The notes: generated from the sequence alone by a model not told the origin. Positions 25,516 to 36,677 are shown, numbered from the stretch's first letter. The stretch: 64,000 nucleotides of DNA from an uncultured Oscillospiraceae bacterium (GCA_959596515.1 CAUFXR010000002.1:1-64000), one strand, 5' to 3'. Numbers and translations are program-made.

Positions 25516-26865
25516 ATGGCAGAAATGGCAAAAACGCCGCGATTTACCAAAGAGGAAATCATACGCATCGTAAAAGAGCAGAACATCCGCTTTGTACGTC
25601 TGCAGTTTACCGATATCTTCGGACAATGCAAAAATGTGGCCATTACGGAAAGCCAATTGGAGAAGGCGCTGGCCAACAAATGCATGTTTGACGGTTCCTC
25701 GATTGAGGGCTTTGTGCGAATCGAAGAATCCGATATGTACCTATATCCAGATTTGGATAGCTTTATGATTTATCCTTGGAAACAGGAGCACGGCAAAGTG
25801 GCCCGTTTAATCTGCGATGTCCATAAAACCGATGGTGCTCCCTTTGAAGGCGACCCCAGAAGCATTCTTCGCCGTACGTTGGCGGAGGCCGCCAAAATGG
25901 GCTTTACGTTTAACGTAGGGCCGGAGTGTGAGTTTTTCCTGTTCCAAACCGATGACGAGGGATATCCCACCACTACCACCATCGATCACGGAAGCTATTT
26001 CGAGCTGGGGCCTGTGGATCGCGGGGAGGATGCCAGACGAGATATTTGTCTGACGCTTGAGGATATGGGCTTTGAAATTGAGGCTTCCCACCACGAATGT
26101 GCACCCGGGCAGCACGAAATCGATTTTAAATACAGCGAAGCGCTTACCGCCGCTGACAATATCATGACCTTTAAGCTGGCGGTAAAATCTATCGCGGAAC
26201 GCCATAAGCTTCATGCCACCTTTATGCCAAAACCCCTTTTCAACGAAGCGGGTTCCGGTATGCATATCAATATGTCTCTTTGCCGAGATGGGGAAAATGT
26301 GTTCGCTGATCCGAATGATCCCAACGGCCTTTCTAAAATCGCTTATCATTTCATTGCCGGTATTATGGATCACGCAAAGGGCATGACTGCGATTACCAAT
26401 CCGATCGTGAATTCTTATAAACGCCTGGTGCCGGGCTATGAGGCGCCGGTTTATATCGCCTGGTCGGCGCAGAACCGCAGCCCGCTGGTAAGGGTGCCTG
26501 CCGCCAGAGGCGCGGGTACCAGAATCGAGCTGAGGAACCCAGATCCTTCCGCGAATCCTTATTTGGTGCTGGCGGTTTGTCTGGCTGCTGGTCTGGATGG
26601 TATTAAACGGGAGTTAGCGCCTCCTGCTTCGATCGACAGCAACGTCTTTAAACTGACTGACGATGAACGGGAAGCCATGGGCATTGAAAATATCCCGGAT
26701 AATTTAGACAGGGCGATCAGGGCGATGAAAAAGGACAGCTTGATTCATAGAACTCTGGGATCCCATGCGTTCATGAAATATGTGGCCTATAAACAAAAAG
26801 AGTGGAATCAGTACCGCAATGTGGTAACAGAGTGGGAAATTAAAAATTACTTGAGCAGATATTAA
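25516..26865 (+). CDS. glnA: Glutamine synthetase type I
   Basis: The enzyme condenses glutamate and ammonia to glutamine. The 449-aa size fits the GSI-α (Bacillus-type) group, with no adenylylation-site insertion near the C-terminus. Seen motifs include the latch-like [11 protein letters not shown], metal ligands in [18 protein letters not shown] and the ATP region [19 protein letters not shown] lies 8 nt before ATG 25516, preferred over an in-frame ATG at 25501. A terminator-like hairpin in the leader suggests attenuation. It is followed by asnA, making an ammonia-assimilation pair. Confidence 0.96.
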   Translation: MAEMAKTPRFTKEEIIRIVKEQNIRFVRLQFTDIFGQCKNVAITESQLEKALANKCMFDGSSIEGFVRIEESDMYLYPDLDSFMIYPWKQEHGKVARLICDVHKTDGAPFEGDPRSILRRTLAEAAKMGFTFNVGPECEFFLFQTDDEGYPTTTTIDHGSYFELGPVDRGEDARRDICLTLEDMGFEIEASHHECAPGQHEIDFKYSEALTAADNIMTFKLAVKSIAERHKLHATFMPKPLFNEAGSGMHINMSLCRDGENVFADPNDPNGLSKIAYHFIAGIMDHAKGMTAITNPIVNSYKRLVPGYEAPVYIAWSAQNRSPLVRVPAARGAGTRIELRNPDPSANPYLVLAVCLAAGLDGIKRELAPPASIDSNVFKLTDDEREAMGIENIPDNLDRAIRAMKKDSLIHRTLGSHAFMKYVAYKQKEWNQYRNVVTEWEIKNYLSRY

Positions 26866-26908
26866 TAAGCGTGTCACGCTTATGATTTTGATAAAGGAGA
26901 TCCTGCCA

Positions 26909-27919
26909 ATGCTGAACTTGAAGCTGCCTGACCAATATGACACAGGTATGTCAATTCGGGAAACAGAGGTTGCCATTAAGCTGATCAAAGATTTTTTTGA
27001 ACGAGAGCTTTCCCAAGCCCTTTCTCTGACCCGGGTTTCCGCGCCTTTGTTTGTCACCCCGGATTCTGGCTTAAACGACAATTTAAACGGCGTGGAGCGT
27101 CCTGTTGCTTTTGGAATTAAAGAACTGGATGACGCGCCGGTAGAGATTGTACATTCTTTAGCCAAGTGGAAGCGCATGGCGTTAAAGCGTTATGGCTTCA
27201 GTAAGGGAGAAGGACTTTACACCGATATGAACGCGATCCGCCGGGATGAGGATATGGATAATCTTCACTCCATTTACGTGGATCAATGGGATTGGGAAAA
27301 GATCATTGGCAAGGAAGAGCGCACTATCGATACCTTAAAAAATGTGGTGAATCGGATCTATGAGGTTTTAAAGCGCACCGAAATGTATGTGGCTTCTTTC
27401 TATCCTCAAATCAAGCCGGTGCTGCCGAAGCATATCACTTTTGTCACTACTACTGAGTTGGAAGACCGTTATCGCGGTCTTACCACTAAGGAACGGGAGC
27501 GCCAGATCGTAAAAGAACACGGCGCAGTATTTTTGATGGAAATTGGCGGAGCTTTGCGAAACGGCAAGCCCCATGACGGTAGGGCGCCTGATTATGATGA
27601 TTGGACCTTAAACGGGGATATTATCGTGGATTATCCTATGCTGGATACTGCCCTGGAGCTTTCCTCTATGGGAATCAGAGTAGACGCAAAGGCGTTAAAG
27701 GCTCAGCTGGAAATCGCGGGATGTATGGAACGGGCAAAGCTGCCTTTCCAAAAGGCGCTTTTGAACAACGAGCTTCCTGATACCATCGGTGGTGGAATTG
27801 GACAGTCCAGAATCTGTATGTTTTTCCTGCGCCGGGCACATATCGGTGAGGTGCAGGCATCTATTTGGCCGGAGGAAACTGTCCGGCTCTGCGAGGAACA
27901 TAACATTCATTTATTATAA
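26909..27919 (+). CDS. asnA: Aspartate-ammonia ligase (asparagine synthetase A)
   Basis: AsnA makes asparagine from aspartate, ATP and free ammonia; it is a class II aminoacyl-tRNA synthetase-like fold. The 336-aa product has family segments SIRETEVAIK (near 14-23), DDWTLNGDI (about 229-237) and the ATP-binding GGGIGQSRICM near the C-terminus. AAAGGAG lies 8-9 nt before ATG 26909, so an in-frame ATG at 26882 is rejected. It sits 43 nt after glnA and is probably co-transcribed; a hairpin between them (26868-26885) could modulate read-through. Confidence 0.94.
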   Translation: MLNLKLPDQYDTGMSIRETEVAIKLIKDFFERELSQALSLTRVSAPLFVTPDSGLNDNLNGVERPVAFGIKELDDAPVEIVHSLAKWKRMALKRYGFSKGEGLYTDMNAIRRDEDMDNLHSIYVDQWDWEKIIGKEERTIDTLKNVVNRIYEVLKRTEMYVASFYPQIKPVLPKHITFVTTTELEDRYRGLTTKERERQIVKEHGAVFLMEIGGALRNGKPHDGRAPDYDDWTLNGDIIVDYPMLDTALELSSMGIRVDAKALKAQLEIAGCMERAKLPFQKALLNNELPDTIGGGIGQSRICMFFLRRAHIGEVQASIWPEETVRLCEEHNIHLL

Positions 27920-27923
27920 AAGC

Positions 27924-27972
27924 AGCAGCGGAGGAAGATTGGTGTTAAGCAGCTTCTGCCCGCTGCTTTTCT
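27924..27972 (+). terminator. Terminator after asnA
   Basis: AGCAGCGG (27924-27931) pairs with CCGCTGCT (27960-27967), followed by TTTCTTG, closing the glnA-asnA unit. Confidence 0.55.
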
Positions 27973-28085
27973 TGTTTGTAAATTTAAGTCAATGTCTATT
28001 GTCACTTGGTTTCGCGTGATTTCTATTGTAACTTAAGCTAAAACCCATAGGGAACCCTGTTGTTTTTTCTAGTGAAATGCGGGAA

Positions 28086-28117
28086 TTTCGCAATCTCTTT
28101 TTTCGCTTATTGCGAAA
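28086..28117. promoter_or_regulatory. Inverted repeat at the pur promoter
   Basis: TTTCGCAA (28086-28093) and TTGCGAAA (28110-28117) are 8-bp inverted repeats 16 bp apart, and the right arm covers the -35 box. This is a candidate repressor operator; it does not resemble the B. subtilis PurBox. Confidence 0.4.
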
Positions 28118-28138
28118 GTTGTCGAGGCAAGGTATAAT
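28110..28138 (+). promoter_or_regulatory. Promoter of purC-purF-purB
   Basis: TTGCGA (28110-28115) and a perfect TATAAT (28133-28138) are spaced 17 bp, 62 nt before purC. Confidence 0.7.
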
Positions 28139-28200
28139 AAAAATAGATTTGTGGCCAGTGAAAGAGATATTTGCTGTGAATTAAAAGGAGGCATTCAATC

Positions 28201-28908
28201 ATGCAAAAAGCACAAATGATGTATGAGGGAAAGGCAAAAAAGGTTTACGCTACGGATGATGACCGGTATGTCATCGTATCGTATAAAGATGACGCTACCG
28301 CGTTTAACGGCCAGAAAAAAGGCACGATCGTGGGAAAAGGCGTTGTTAATAATAAAATGTCCAACTATCTGATGCAGATGCTGGAGAAGAATGGTGTGAA
28401 AACTGATTATGTGGAGGAACTGAATGACCGGGAAACCGTTTTGAAGAAGGTTCAGATTGTTCCTCTGGAGGTTATCGTTCGCAATAAGGCTGCTGGCAGT
28501 TTTTCCAAACGTTTAGGTGTTGCCGAGGGAACTGAGCTGAAATGCCCCATTTTAGAGTTCTGCTACAAGAATGACGATCTGGGCGATCCGATGGTCAATG
28601 AATACCATGTGCTGGCCATGGGCTATGCTACCAGAGAGGAACTGGATACCATTACTTCTATGACATTTAAGATCAACGATCTTTTAAAGGAGTTTTTCGC
28701 TAAGACCGGTGTGGAACTGATCGATTTCAAACTGGAATTTGGACGCTGCGATGGCGAGATCCTCTTAGCGGATGAAATTTCTCCTGATACCTGTCGTTTC
28801 TGGGATATGGAAACCCACGAAAAGCTGGATAAGGATCGTTTCCGCAGAGATATGGGCGGTGTAGAGGAAGCATACGCAGAGATGATGAAGCGCGTAGGAC
28901 TCGCTTAA
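28201..28908 (+). CDS. purC: SAICAR synthase
   Basis: PurC joins aspartate to CAIR in purine biosynthesis. The 235-aa length is typical. It starts with a family-like YEGKAKKVY motif (9-17) and contains RNKAAGSF and DFKLEFG. AAAAGGAGG is 10 nt before the ATG. It is the first gene of a purine operon, with purF starting 14 nt after its stop. The order places an aspartate-adding step and two lyase/synthase steps (purB, purA) together. Confidence 0.96.
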   Translation: MQKAQMMYEGKAKKVYATDDDRYVIVSYKDDATAFNGQKKGTIVGKGVVNNKMSNYLMQMLEKNGVKTDYVEELNDRETVLKKVQIVPLEVIVRNKAAGSFSKRLGVAEGTELKCPILEFCYKNDDLGDPMVNEYHVLAMGYATREELDTITSMTFKINDLLKEFFAKTGVELIDFKLEFGRCDGEILLADEISPDTCRFWDMETHEKLDKDRFRRDMGGVEEAYAEMMKRVGLA

Positions 28909-28922
28909 ATTAGGATGGTGTC

Positions 28923-30395
28923 ATGTTGAATCATTCTTATTGGAATTCTGAGGAACGAAATAACATAGAATTTGCCGAAAAGCCGCATGAAGAGTGCGGC
29001 ATTTTCGGTTTGTATGGAGACGACGTTATGCCACCTGCTTACGCGGCTTACAACGGTCTTTTAGCGTTGCAGCACCGAGGACAAGAAAGTTGCGGTATCG
29101 CTGTAAATGATCGTGGCGTTATCTCCTATCACAAGGATATGGGACTGGTAAGCGAGGTGTTTCATCCCAAGAATTTGGACAAGTTGTCCGGACAGATGTG
29201 TGTCAGCCATGTACGGTATTCTACCGCAGGAGACAGCGTACCGGAAAACGCTCAGCCGCTGGTGATGCGCTATATTAAAGGAAGCCTGGCTATCGCTCAT
29301 AACGGAAACTTGACCAACGCTCACGAAATTCGTCGGGAGCTGGAACATCGGGGCGCAATTTTTCAAACCACCATTGATTCTGAGGTAATCGCCTACATTA
29401 TCGCCAGAGAACGGATGCACAGCGGCTCTATTGAGGAAGCGGTCTGCCGGACTATGCCGCAGATCCAAGGGGCCTATTCTCTGCTGGTGATGAGTCCCCA
29501 GAAGTTGATCGCCGCCAGAGATCCCAATGGCTTCCGGCCCTTGTGCATGGGAAAGCTGGGCAAAGGGTACGTCTTTGCCAGTGAAACCTGTGCCTTAGAT
29601 GCCTGCGGCGCTGAGTTCGTCCGGGATGTTGAGCCAGGAGAGATCGTGGTGGTAGATCCCACCGGAGTAAAATCCATTCGGGATCATTGTACTGGAAAAA
29701 TCTCCCCGTGTATTTTTGAGTATATTTATTTTGCCAGAACGGACAGCGTGATTGACGGTGTCAGCGTGTATGAAGCGAGAAAAGAGGCGGGCCGGCTTTT
29801 GGCCCGGCAGCATCCGGTAGATGCCGATCTGGTAATCGGTGTGCCGGAGTCCGGAATCGACGCCGCCATCGGTTATAGCGAAGAATCCGGAATTCCTTAT
29901 GAAAAGGGTATTGTGAAAAATAATTATATCGGCCGAACCTTTATCAAACCAACTCAGCAGGAACGGCGCAATAGCGTTCGGATTAAGCTCAACCCGCTAG
30001 TTACCGCGGTGAAGGGAAAACGGATTGTTATGCTGGATGACTCCATTGTCCGGGGAACAACCTGCGATCGTATCGTCAGCATGCTGCGGGATGCGGGAGC
30101 CAAAGAAGTGCATTTGCGGATCAGTTCGCCGCCGTTTACCTGGCCTTGCTATTATGGAACGGATATCCCGTCGAAAGACGAATTGATCGCCTGCAAAATG
30201 ACGGTGGAGGAAATCGGAAAACTCAGCGGTGCGGATTCTATCGGTTTCTTAGAGCTTGATAGTCTGTGCCAGATGATCGGCAAGCGGGAAAAATGTTTCT
30301 GCGACGCTTGTTTTACCGGAAATTATCCGGCTCCTGTTCCAAAGCACATGATGGAAGGCAAACCAGAACAGCGCTGTACTCCGGTGCATCGTTAA
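28923..30395 (+). CDS. purF: Amidophosphoribosyltransferase
   Basis: PurF commits PRPP to purine synthesis using glutamine. This is the Bacillus-type enzyme: a 24-residue propeptide precedes the nucleophile C25 (EECGIFG), and C-terminal cysteines that ligate a 4Fe-4S cluster are visible (CIFEYIYF, WPCYYG, CFCDAC). The PRPP loop is MLDDSIVRGTT. The cluster makes Bacillus-type PurF oxygen-labile, consistent with an anaerobe. It lies between purC and purB with short spacers. Confidence 0.96.
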   Translation: MLNHSYWNSEERNNIEFAEKPHEECGIFGLYGDDVMPPAYAAYNGLLALQHRGQESCGIAVNDRGVISYHKDMGLVSEVFHPKNLDKLSGQMCVSHVRYSTAGDSVPENAQPLVMRYIKGSLAIAHNGNLTNAHEIRRELEHRGAIFQTTIDSEVIAYIIARERMHSGSIEEAVCRTMPQIQGAYSLLVMSPQKLIAARDPNGFRPLCMGKLGKGYVFASETCALDACGAEFVRDVEPGEIVVVDPTGVKSIRDHCTGKISPCIFEYIYFARTDSVIDGVSVYEARKEAGRLLARQHPVDADLVIGVPESGIDAAIGYSEESGIPYEKGIVKNNYIGRTFIKPTQQERRNSVRIKLNPLVTAVKGKRIVMLDDSIVRGTTCDRIVSMLRDAGAKEVHLRISSPPFTWPCYYGTDIPSKDELIACKMTVEEIGKLSGADSIGFLELDSLCQMIGKREKCFCDACFTGNYPAPVPKHMMEGKPEQRCTPVHR

Positions 30396-30407
30396 GGAGG
30401 ATTATTG

Positions 30408-31838
30408 ATGAAAGATATTTATGAATCTCCCTTGTCATCCCGCTATGCGGACCAAGATATGAAATATTTGTTTTCTCCGGATATGAAATTTCGTACCTGG
30501 AGAAAGCTTTGGATCGCTTTGGCGGAAGCGGAAAAAGAACTTGGCCTGCCGGTGACTCAGGAACAAATTGACGAGATGAAGGCGCATCAGGACGATATTA
30601 ACTATGAGGTGGCGGAGAAAAGGGAAAAGGAAGTCCGCCATGACGTTATGTCCCACGTATACGCTTTTGGCGTTCAATGTCCGAAAGCCAAGCCTGTTAT
30701 TCACTTAGGTGCCACTTCCTGCTATGTGGGAGACAACACCGATGTGATTATTATGACGGAAGCTCTGAAGCTGGTACAGAAAAAGCTGGTAGGGGTTATC
30801 AGCACTCTGTCTGAGTTTGCCAGGAAATATAAAGATCTGCCTACGCTGGCGTTTACGCATTTCCAGCCGGCCCAGCCAACCACGGTGGGAAAGCGCGCCT
30901 GCCTGTGGATCCAGGATCTTTTAATGGATTTAGAAGATGTGGAATATCAGCTTTCCAAGGCCAAGCTGCTAGGCTCTAAGGGAACAACAGGCACTCAAGC
31001 CAGCTTTTTGGAGCTGTTTGAGGGAGACCATGACAAGTGCCGCAGGCTGGACCAGTTAATCGCGGAAAAAATGGGATATCAGTCCTGCTTCGCTGTTTCC
31101 GGACAGACCTATTCCAGAAAGCTGGACAGCCAGATGCTCAACGTGTTGGCGGGAATCGCCCAAAGCGCGGCTAAATTTTCTAACGATATCCGTCTGTTAC
31201 AGCACTTGAAAGAAGTGGAAGAGCCTTTTGAGAAGAACCAGATTGGTTCCTCCGCTATGGCCTACAAGCGAAACCCAATGCGCAGCGAGCGCATGGCTTC
31301 TTTGGCCAGGTATGTGATGGTGGATACGCTGAATCCCTATATGACAGCGGCGACCCAGTGGTTTGAGCGCACCCTGGATGACTCGGCCAACAAGCGCTTG
31401 AGCGTTCCTGAGGCTTTCTTGGCGGTAGACGCTATTTTGAACCTGTATATGAACGTGTCCGACGGACTGGTGGTTTATCCCAAGGTGATTGAGCAACGCC
31501 TGAAAAAAGAGCTGCCTTTTATGGCTACGGAAAATATTATGATGGATGCGGTCAAGCGGGGAGCGGACCGGCAGGAGCTCCATGAGAGAATCCGCGTGCA
31601 TTCTATGGCGGCTTCCCGAGTGGTAAAGGAGGAAGGCGGCGAGAACGACCTATTGGCCCGTATCGCGGCTGACCCAATCTTCGGTGTCTCCATGGAGGAA
31701 CTGGAAGAAATCATGCTTCCTGAAAAATATGTGGGAAGGGCGCCTCAGCAGACAGAGGACTTTTTGGATCATGAGGTGGCAAACGCTTTGAAAAAATACG
31801 GAAACATGAAAGTAGAACAGGCGGAAATCAACGTCTAA
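30408..31838 (+). CDS. purB: Adenylosuccinate lyase
   Basis: PurB removes fumarate from SAICAR and from adenylosuccinate. The 476-aa product has the fumarase/aspartase signature GSSAMAYKRNPMRSE in the middle (Ser-loop) and the catalytic-region segment TSCYVGDNTD near 103-112. AAGGAGG ends 7 nt before ATG 30408, so a TTG at 30405 is not used. Length is similar to the eukaryote-like PurB group. A hairpin follows it, separating purA. Confidence 0.95.
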   Translation: MKDIYESPLSSRYADQDMKYLFSPDMKFRTWRKLWIALAEAEKELGLPVTQEQIDEMKAHQDDINYEVAEKREKEVRHDVMSHVYAFGVQCPKAKPVIHLGATSCYVGDNTDVIIMTEALKLVQKKLVGVISTLSEFARKYKDLPTLAFTHFQPAQPTTVGKRACLWIQDLLMDLEDVEYQLSKAKLLGSKGTTGTQASFLELFEGDHDKCRRLDQLIAEKMGYQSCFAVSGQTYSRKLDSQMLNVLAGIAQSAAKFSNDIRLLQHLKEVEEPFEKNQIGSSAMAYKRNPMRSERMASLARYVMVDTLNPYMTAATQWFERTLDDSANKRLSVPEAFLAVDAILNLYMNVSDGLVVYPKVIEQRLKKELPFMATENIMMDAVKRGADRQELHERIRVHSMAASRVVKEEGGENDLLARIAADPIFGVSMEELEEIMLPEKYVGRAPQQTEDFLDHEVANALKKYGNMKVEQAEINV

Positions 31839-31848
31839 ACATGAAAAA

Positions 31849-31905
31849 TCCCGGAGGAAGTAAGAATTTTTATAAATTTATCTTCCTTCGGGTTCTGTTT
31901 TATGG
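31849..31905 (+). terminator. Hairpin between purB and purA
   Basis: CCCGGAGGAAG pairs with CTTCCTTCGGG around a loop of about 21 nt (one G-T pair), followed by a T-rich stretch (TTCTGTTTT). It probably ends or attenuates the purCFB transcript. Confidence 0.5.
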
Positions 31906-31956
31906 TATGATAATTACCGTATGTTGTTCTAATTTTAAATTGGAGGATTCAGACTT

Positions 31957-33246
31957 ATGGTGAAAGCGATCGTAGGCGCCAACTGGGGCGACGAAGGCAA
32001 AGGAAAGATCACGGATGTAATGGCTGCGCAGTCGGACGTGGTAATCCGTTTTCAGGGCGGCAGCAATGCCGGTCACACCATTATCAATAATTATGGGAAA
32101 TTCGCTCTGCATCAGCTTCCCTCGGGAGTATTTTACAACCATATTACGAATATTATAGGTAATGGCGTCGCGTTCAGTGTTGAGAATTTTGTCAAGGAAA
32201 TGAAATCTTTAAAGGACCGGGGCGTTCCGGAGCCTCATATTTTAATTTCTGACCGGGCGCAAATCGTTATGCCTTATCACATTATGTTCGACGTGTATGA
32301 GGAGGAGAGGCTCTCTTCCAGAAAGTTTGGTTCGACTAAATCTGGCATCGCGCCGTTTTATGCGGATAAGGTGAGCAAAATTGGATTCCAGATTAACGAG
32401 CTGTACGATGATGAAGCCAGCCTGCGGGAAAAGGTGGCTCATGTTCTGGAAATTAAAAACGCAACCCTGCAGAATCTTTACCATAAAGATCCTCTTTCTG
32501 TTGACGAGATCTTTGGAAAACTGATGGAGTACAAAGTGGCTATCGCTCCCTATGTGGCGGATACTTTTGACTTTATGTATCATGCTATCCGGGAAGGTAA
32601 AAATATTTTGTTGGAAGGCCAGCTTGGTGCCTTAAAGGATACCGACTTCGGTATTTATCCCATGGTAACCTCATCCAATACAATCGCGGGATACGGTGCG
32701 GTAGGCGGCAGCGGAATCCCTCCCTATGAGATCAAAGAGGTCATTACCGTAGTCAAGGCCTATTCCAGCGCGGTAGGAGCCGGTGAGTTTGTCAGCGAAA
32801 TTTTTGGTGAGGAAGCGGATGAACTGCGGCGCAGAGGTGGCGACGGCGGAGAATACGGTGCGACCACCGGCCGTCCCAGAAGAATGGGGTGGCTCGATTT
32901 GGTGGCAACCCGTTATGGATGCCGTGTACAGGGCACGACCTGTATTGCCTTTACGGTGCTGGATGCCTTAGGTTATCTGGATGAGATTCCCGTTTGTGTA
33001 GGTTACGAGCTAGATGGCAAACGGATCGACTCGTTCCCGTCCACTACAAAGCTTAAGAGGGCGAAACCAATTCTGGAGGTCCTACCCGGCTGGAAATGCG
33101 ATATTCGGGGCATTAAAAAATACGAGGATTTACCGGAGAACTGCAGAAGATATGTGGAATTCGCGGAAAAAGAAATTGGTATCCCGATCGGTATTGTTTC
33201 CAATGGACCTTCTCGTGATGACATTATTTATAGAAATACGAAATAA
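31957..33246 (+). CDS. purA: Adenylosuccinate synthetase
   Basis: PurA converts IMP, aspartate and GTP to adenylosuccinate, the first step to AMP. The 429-aa length is typical. The GTP-binding loop is GDEGKGK near the N-terminus, followed by the IMP-site segment NAGHT. GGAGG lies upstream of the ATG. It pairs functionally with purB, and with guaA downstream covers the two IMP exits except guaB, which is absent here. Confidence 0.96.
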   Translation: MVKAIVGANWGDEGKGKITDVMAAQSDVVIRFQGGSNAGHTIINNYGKFALHQLPSGVFYNHITNIIGNGVAFSVENFVKEMKSLKDRGVPEPHILISDRAQIVMPYHIMFDVYEEERLSSRKFGSTKSGIAPFYADKVSKIGFQINELYDDEASLREKVAHVLEIKNATLQNLYHKDPLSVDEIFGKLMEYKVAIAPYVADTFDFMYHAIREGKNILLEGQLGALKDTDFGIYPMVTSSNTIAGYGAVGGSGIPPYEIKEVITVVKAYSSAVGAGEFVSEIFGEEADELRRRGGDGGEYGATTGRPRRMGWLDLVATRYGCRVQGTTCIAFTVLDALGYLDEIPVCVGYELDGKRIDSFPSTTKLKRAKPILEVLPGWKCDIRGIKKYEDLPENCRRYVEFAEKEIGIPIGIVSNGPSRDDIIYRNTK

Positions 33247-33295
33247 GATCTGATGATATGTTGAGACAGAAATCAAGATATGAGGTGAAGTAATC

Positions 33296-35122
33296 TTGTG
33301 TGGAATCGTTGGCTATATCGGTTATGAACAGGCGGCTCCTCTTTTGCTAAAAGGATTGGAAAAGCTAGAATACCGTGGATATGACTCTGCCGGTATTGCT
33401 GTTTATGATGGTTCTGGTCTTGAAATTTATAAATCAAAAGGCCGTTTGAAAATATTGAGCGATATGATCGAGGGTGGCACTAAAGTTAAGGGAACCGTTG
33501 GTATCGGCCATACCAGATGGGCTACTCACGGAGAGCCCTCGGATATTAACTCCCATCCCCAAGTGAGCGATTCTGGACGTTTCGCCGTAGTGCACAATGG
33601 TATCATCGAAAATTATATGTCCTTAAAAGAATATTTAATAAATCACGGTGTGGAATTTGTCTCCGAGACAGACACCGAAGTAATCGCTCAGCTGTTTGAG
33701 TACTATTATAACGGCGATATGCTGGACACCATGATCAAGGTTTTAACCAAGGTAGAGGGGTCCTATGCCATTGGCGTGATCAGCCAGGAACATCCAGATG
33801 AGCTGATTGCTGTGCGGAAAGACAGCCCTTTGATTGTGGGAATCGGGGAAGGGGAAAACTTTATCGCATCAGATATTCCCGCGATTTTGTCTCACACCCG
33901 CAATATTTACCGATTAGAGGATAATGAGATCGTGACGCTGAAGGCGGACAGCATTACCGTTTACAATATGGAAAAAGAGGTTATCTCCAAAACGCCGTTT
34001 CATGTAGACTGGGATGTTTCCGCAGCAGAAAAGGGCGGCTACGAGCATTTCATGTTCAAGGAAATTATGGAGCAGCCGGAAGCGATTCGGAAAACCATCA
34101 GCCCGCGTCTCAAAAACGGAAAAATCATTCTGGACGATGTGTCACTTTCCCAGGAAGATTTACAAAAAATCAGTAAAATCGTGGTTTTGGCCTGCGGCTC
34201 TGCCTATCATGTGGGAATGAATGCGAAATATATCTTAGAAAAAGTCGCGCGGATTCCCGTAGAAGTTGATTTAGCCTCTGAGTTCCGGTATCGCGATCCC
34301 ATTATTGACGAGAGCGTTTTGGTCCTGGTTATCAGCCAGTCTGGTGAAACCGCTGATACTTTGGCGGCTTTGCGAGAAGCCAGGCGTTTAGGGGCTCGAG
34401 TTCTCTCGATTGTAAATGTAGTTGGCAGTTCTATCGCCAATGATTCTGACGATGTCCTTTATACCTGGGCTGGTCCCGAAATTGCCGTGGCCACCACAAA
34501 AGCATACAGTACCCAATTGGCTGTGGTGTATTTATTGGCCCTTTACATGGGGGAAAAGCGAAATACCATTACACAGGAACAGCTAGAACGATATGTGAAA
34601 GGGCTGGAGGCTCTTCCGGATCAGATTCAGCAGATTTTGGATCATCAGGAAACAATTCAATATTTAGCTTCTAAATATTTTAATTCCAGAGATATTTTCT
34701 TTATCGGTAGAAATCTGGATTATTCCATGTCATTGGAGGGATCTCTTAAGTTAAAAGAGATTTCCTATATTCATTCTGAGGCGTATGCCGCCGGAGAATT
34801 AAAGCATGGAACAATTTCGTTAATTGAAGAAGGAACTTTGGTGGTCTCTTTGGCTACGCAAGACATGTTGTTTGATAAGATGATGAGTAATGTCAAAGAA
34901 GTGAAAGCCAGGGGCGCTGTCGTTTTGGGCTTGACCACCGAAAAGCATAAGGAAATCGAGAAAACTGCGGATTATGTGTTTTATATTCCCGGCACTGAAG
35001 ATATTCTTCTGCCTTCTTTGGCGGTAGTACCGTTGCAGCTTTTCGCATATTATGTGGCTTCTATGAAAGGCTGCGATATTGATAAGCCTAGAAATTTAGC
35101 AAAATCCGTAACTGTTGAGTAA
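33296..35122 (+). CDS. glmS: Glucosamine-6-phosphate synthase (isomerising)
   Basis: GlmS makes glucosamine-6-phosphate from fructose-6-phosphate and glutamine for cell-wall precursors. The 608-aa product has the N-terminal nucleophile cysteine right after the initiator (TTG-Cys-Gly-Ile-Val-Gly) and two SIS sugar-isomerase domains in the C-terminal half (SGETADT, then the second domain near 460-590). The TTG start is 8 nt after GAGGTG. Only 49 nt separate it from purA, too short for a glmS ribozyme. Its end overlaps the open frame of guaA. Confidence 0.96.
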   Translation: MCGIVGYIGYEQAAPLLLKGLEKLEYRGYDSAGIAVYDGSGLEIYKSKGRLKILSDMIEGGTKVKGTVGIGHTRWATHGEPSDINSHPQVSDSGRFAVVHNGIIENYMSLKEYLINHGVEFVSETDTEVIAQLFEYYYNGDMLDTMIKVLTKVEGSYAIGVISQEHPDELIAVRKDSPLIVGIGEGENFIASDIPAILSHTRNIYRLEDNEIVTLKADSITVYNMEKEVISKTPFHVDWDVSAAEKGGYEHFMFKEIMEQPEAIRKTISPRLKNGKIILDDVSLSQEDLQKISKIVVLACGSAYHVGMNAKYILEKVARIPVEVDLASEFRYRDPIIDESVLVLVISQSGETADTLAALREARRLGARVLSIVNVVGSSIANDSDDVLYTWAGPEIAVATTKAYSTQLAVVYLLALYMGEKRNTITQEQLERYVKGLEALPDQIQQILDHQETIQYLASKYFNSRDIFFIGRNLDYSMSLEGSLKLKEISYIHSEAYAAGELKHGTISLIEEGTLVVSLATQDMLFDKMMSNVKEVKARGAVVLGLTTEKHKEIEKTADYVFYIPGTEDILLPSLAVVPLQLFAYYVASMKGCDIDKPRNLAKSVTVE

Positions 35123-35129
35123 GAGAGGA

Positions 35130-36677
35130 ATGTCGAAATTGTTGGGAAATGAAGCGATCCTAATTTTAGATTTTGGCGCTCAATACAGCCAACTCATTGC
35201 CCGGCGAGTCCGGGATTTGAATGTGTTTTGCGAAATAAAGTCCTATCAGACCTCTGCGGCCGAAATCGCAAAAAACGGCTATAAAGGAATCATTTTTTCC
35301 GGCGGCCCAAACAGTGTTTACGCCGAAAAGGCCCTCCGTTGTGATCTCGGTATATTCTCTTTGGGAATTCCGGTTCTAGGTATCTGTTACGGCGCACAAT
35401 TAATGGCTCACCTTTTAGGTGGTACCGTTCAACAGTCAGATGCTAGGGAATACGGTAATACTGTGGTTCATCTGGAAACGAATTCCCCGGTGTTCTTCGG
35501 TGCACAGCCAGAAAATATTTGCTGGATGAGCCATACTGACTATATTTCGAAAGCGCCTGAAGGCTTCTGTGTGATTGCTAAAACAGACGGTTGTCCGGTC
35601 GCCGCAATGGAAAACCGGGGAAAAAAATTGTATGCGTTTCAATTTCATCCGGAGGTAGAGCATTCCCGAGAAGGAAATCTATATTTAAAGAATTTCCTCT
35701 ATAATGTTTGCGGATGCAAAGGCGACTGGGTTATGTCCTCGTTTGTCACGGATACCATTCAAAATCTAAGAAAAAAGATCGGCGATAAAAAGGTCCTTTG
35801 TGCATTATCTGGCGGTGTAGATTCTTCCGTGGCTGCGTTATTAGTCCACAAGGCGGTAGGCAAGCAATTAACTTGTATTTTTGTGGATCACGGTTTGCTG
35901 CGCAAAGATGAGGGAGATCAGGTAGAAACTGTATTCCGTAAGCAATTCGACATGAATCTGATTCGTGTCAATGTGAAAGACCGGTTCTTATCGAAATTAG
36001 CCGGGGTATCTGAGCCGGAAAAGAAGCGTAAAATTATCGGTGAGGAATTTATTCGGGTTTTTGAAGAGGAGTCTCAAAAACTTGGAAAAATTGAATTTTT
36101 GTGCCAGGGTACCATCTATCCGGATGTGGTAGAAAGCGGCGTAGGGGAAGCCGCTGTAATTAAAAGCCATCACAATGTAGGAGGATTACCTAAGGATGTT
36201 GGGTTTGAGGGAATTATTGAGCCCTTGCGTGACCTGTTTAAGGATGAGGTCCGTCGAGCTGGCTTGGAACTGGGAATTCCAGGTCCATTGGTATGGCGGC
36301 AGCCTTTTCCGGGTCCAGGACTTGCGATCCGGATTATGGGAGATATTACCGACGAAAAGTTAGAGATTTTAAAAGATGCAGACGCTATTTTTCGTGAGGA
36401 AATCGCTGCTGCTGGATTGGATCGAAAGATTAACCAGTATTTTGCGGTACTGACTGGAATAAAAAGCGTAGGTGTAATGGGCGATGGAAGAACCTATGAT
36501 AATACCATTGCCCTTAGAGGTGTTACAACCTCTGATTTTATGACGGCGGATTGGGCTAGAATTCCTTATGAAGTTTTAGAGAAGGTTTCCAATCGCATTA
36601 TCAATGAGGTTAACAATGTGAATCGGGTGGTTTATGATATCACCTCTAAACCTCCAGCTACCATCGAGTGGGAGTGA
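35130..36677 (+). CDS. guaA: GMP synthase (glutamine-hydrolysing)
   Basis: GuaA aminates XMP to GMP. The product (515 aa from this start) has a class I amidotransferase domain (GICYGAQ with nucleophile Cys, then FHPEVEHS), the ATP-pyrophosphatase P-loop SGGVDSS and the C-terminal dimerisation domain ending TIEWE. Start choice is uncertain: AGAGGA touches ATG 35130, while TTGs at 35139 and 35142 have better spacing. The 3' end carries the att core GAGTGGGAGT (36666-36675), making guaA the integration site of the two islands that follow; its reading frame is preserved. Confidence 0.95.
   Translation: MSKLLGNEAILILDFGAQYSQLIARRVRDLNVFCEIKSYQTSAAEIAKNGYKGIIFSGGPNSVYAEKALRCDLGIFSLGIPVLGICYGAQLMAHLLGGTVQQSDAREYGNTVVHLETNSPVFFGAQPENICWMSHTDYISKAPEGFCVIAKTDGCPVAAMENRGKKLYAFQFHPEVEHSREGNLYLKNFLYNVCGCKGDWVMSSFVTDTIQNLRKKIGDKKVLCALSGGVDSSVAALLVHKAVGKQLTCIFVDHGLLRKDEGDQVETVFRKQFDMNLIRVNVKDRFLSKLAGVSEPEKKRKIIGEEFIRVFEEESQKLGKIEFLCQGTIYPDVVESGVGEAAVIKSHHNVGGLPKDVGFEGIIEPLRDLFKDEVRRAGLELGIPGPLVWRQPFPGPGLAIRIMGDITDEKLEILKDADAIFREEIAAAGLDRKINQYFAVLTGIKSVGVMGDGRTYDNTIALRGVTTSDFMTADWARIPYEVLEKVSNRIINEVNNVNRVVYDITSKPPATIEWE

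Noticed and set aside
33247..33295. glmS ribozyme
   Set aside because: Only 49 nt lie between purA and glmS, far shorter than the ribozyme.
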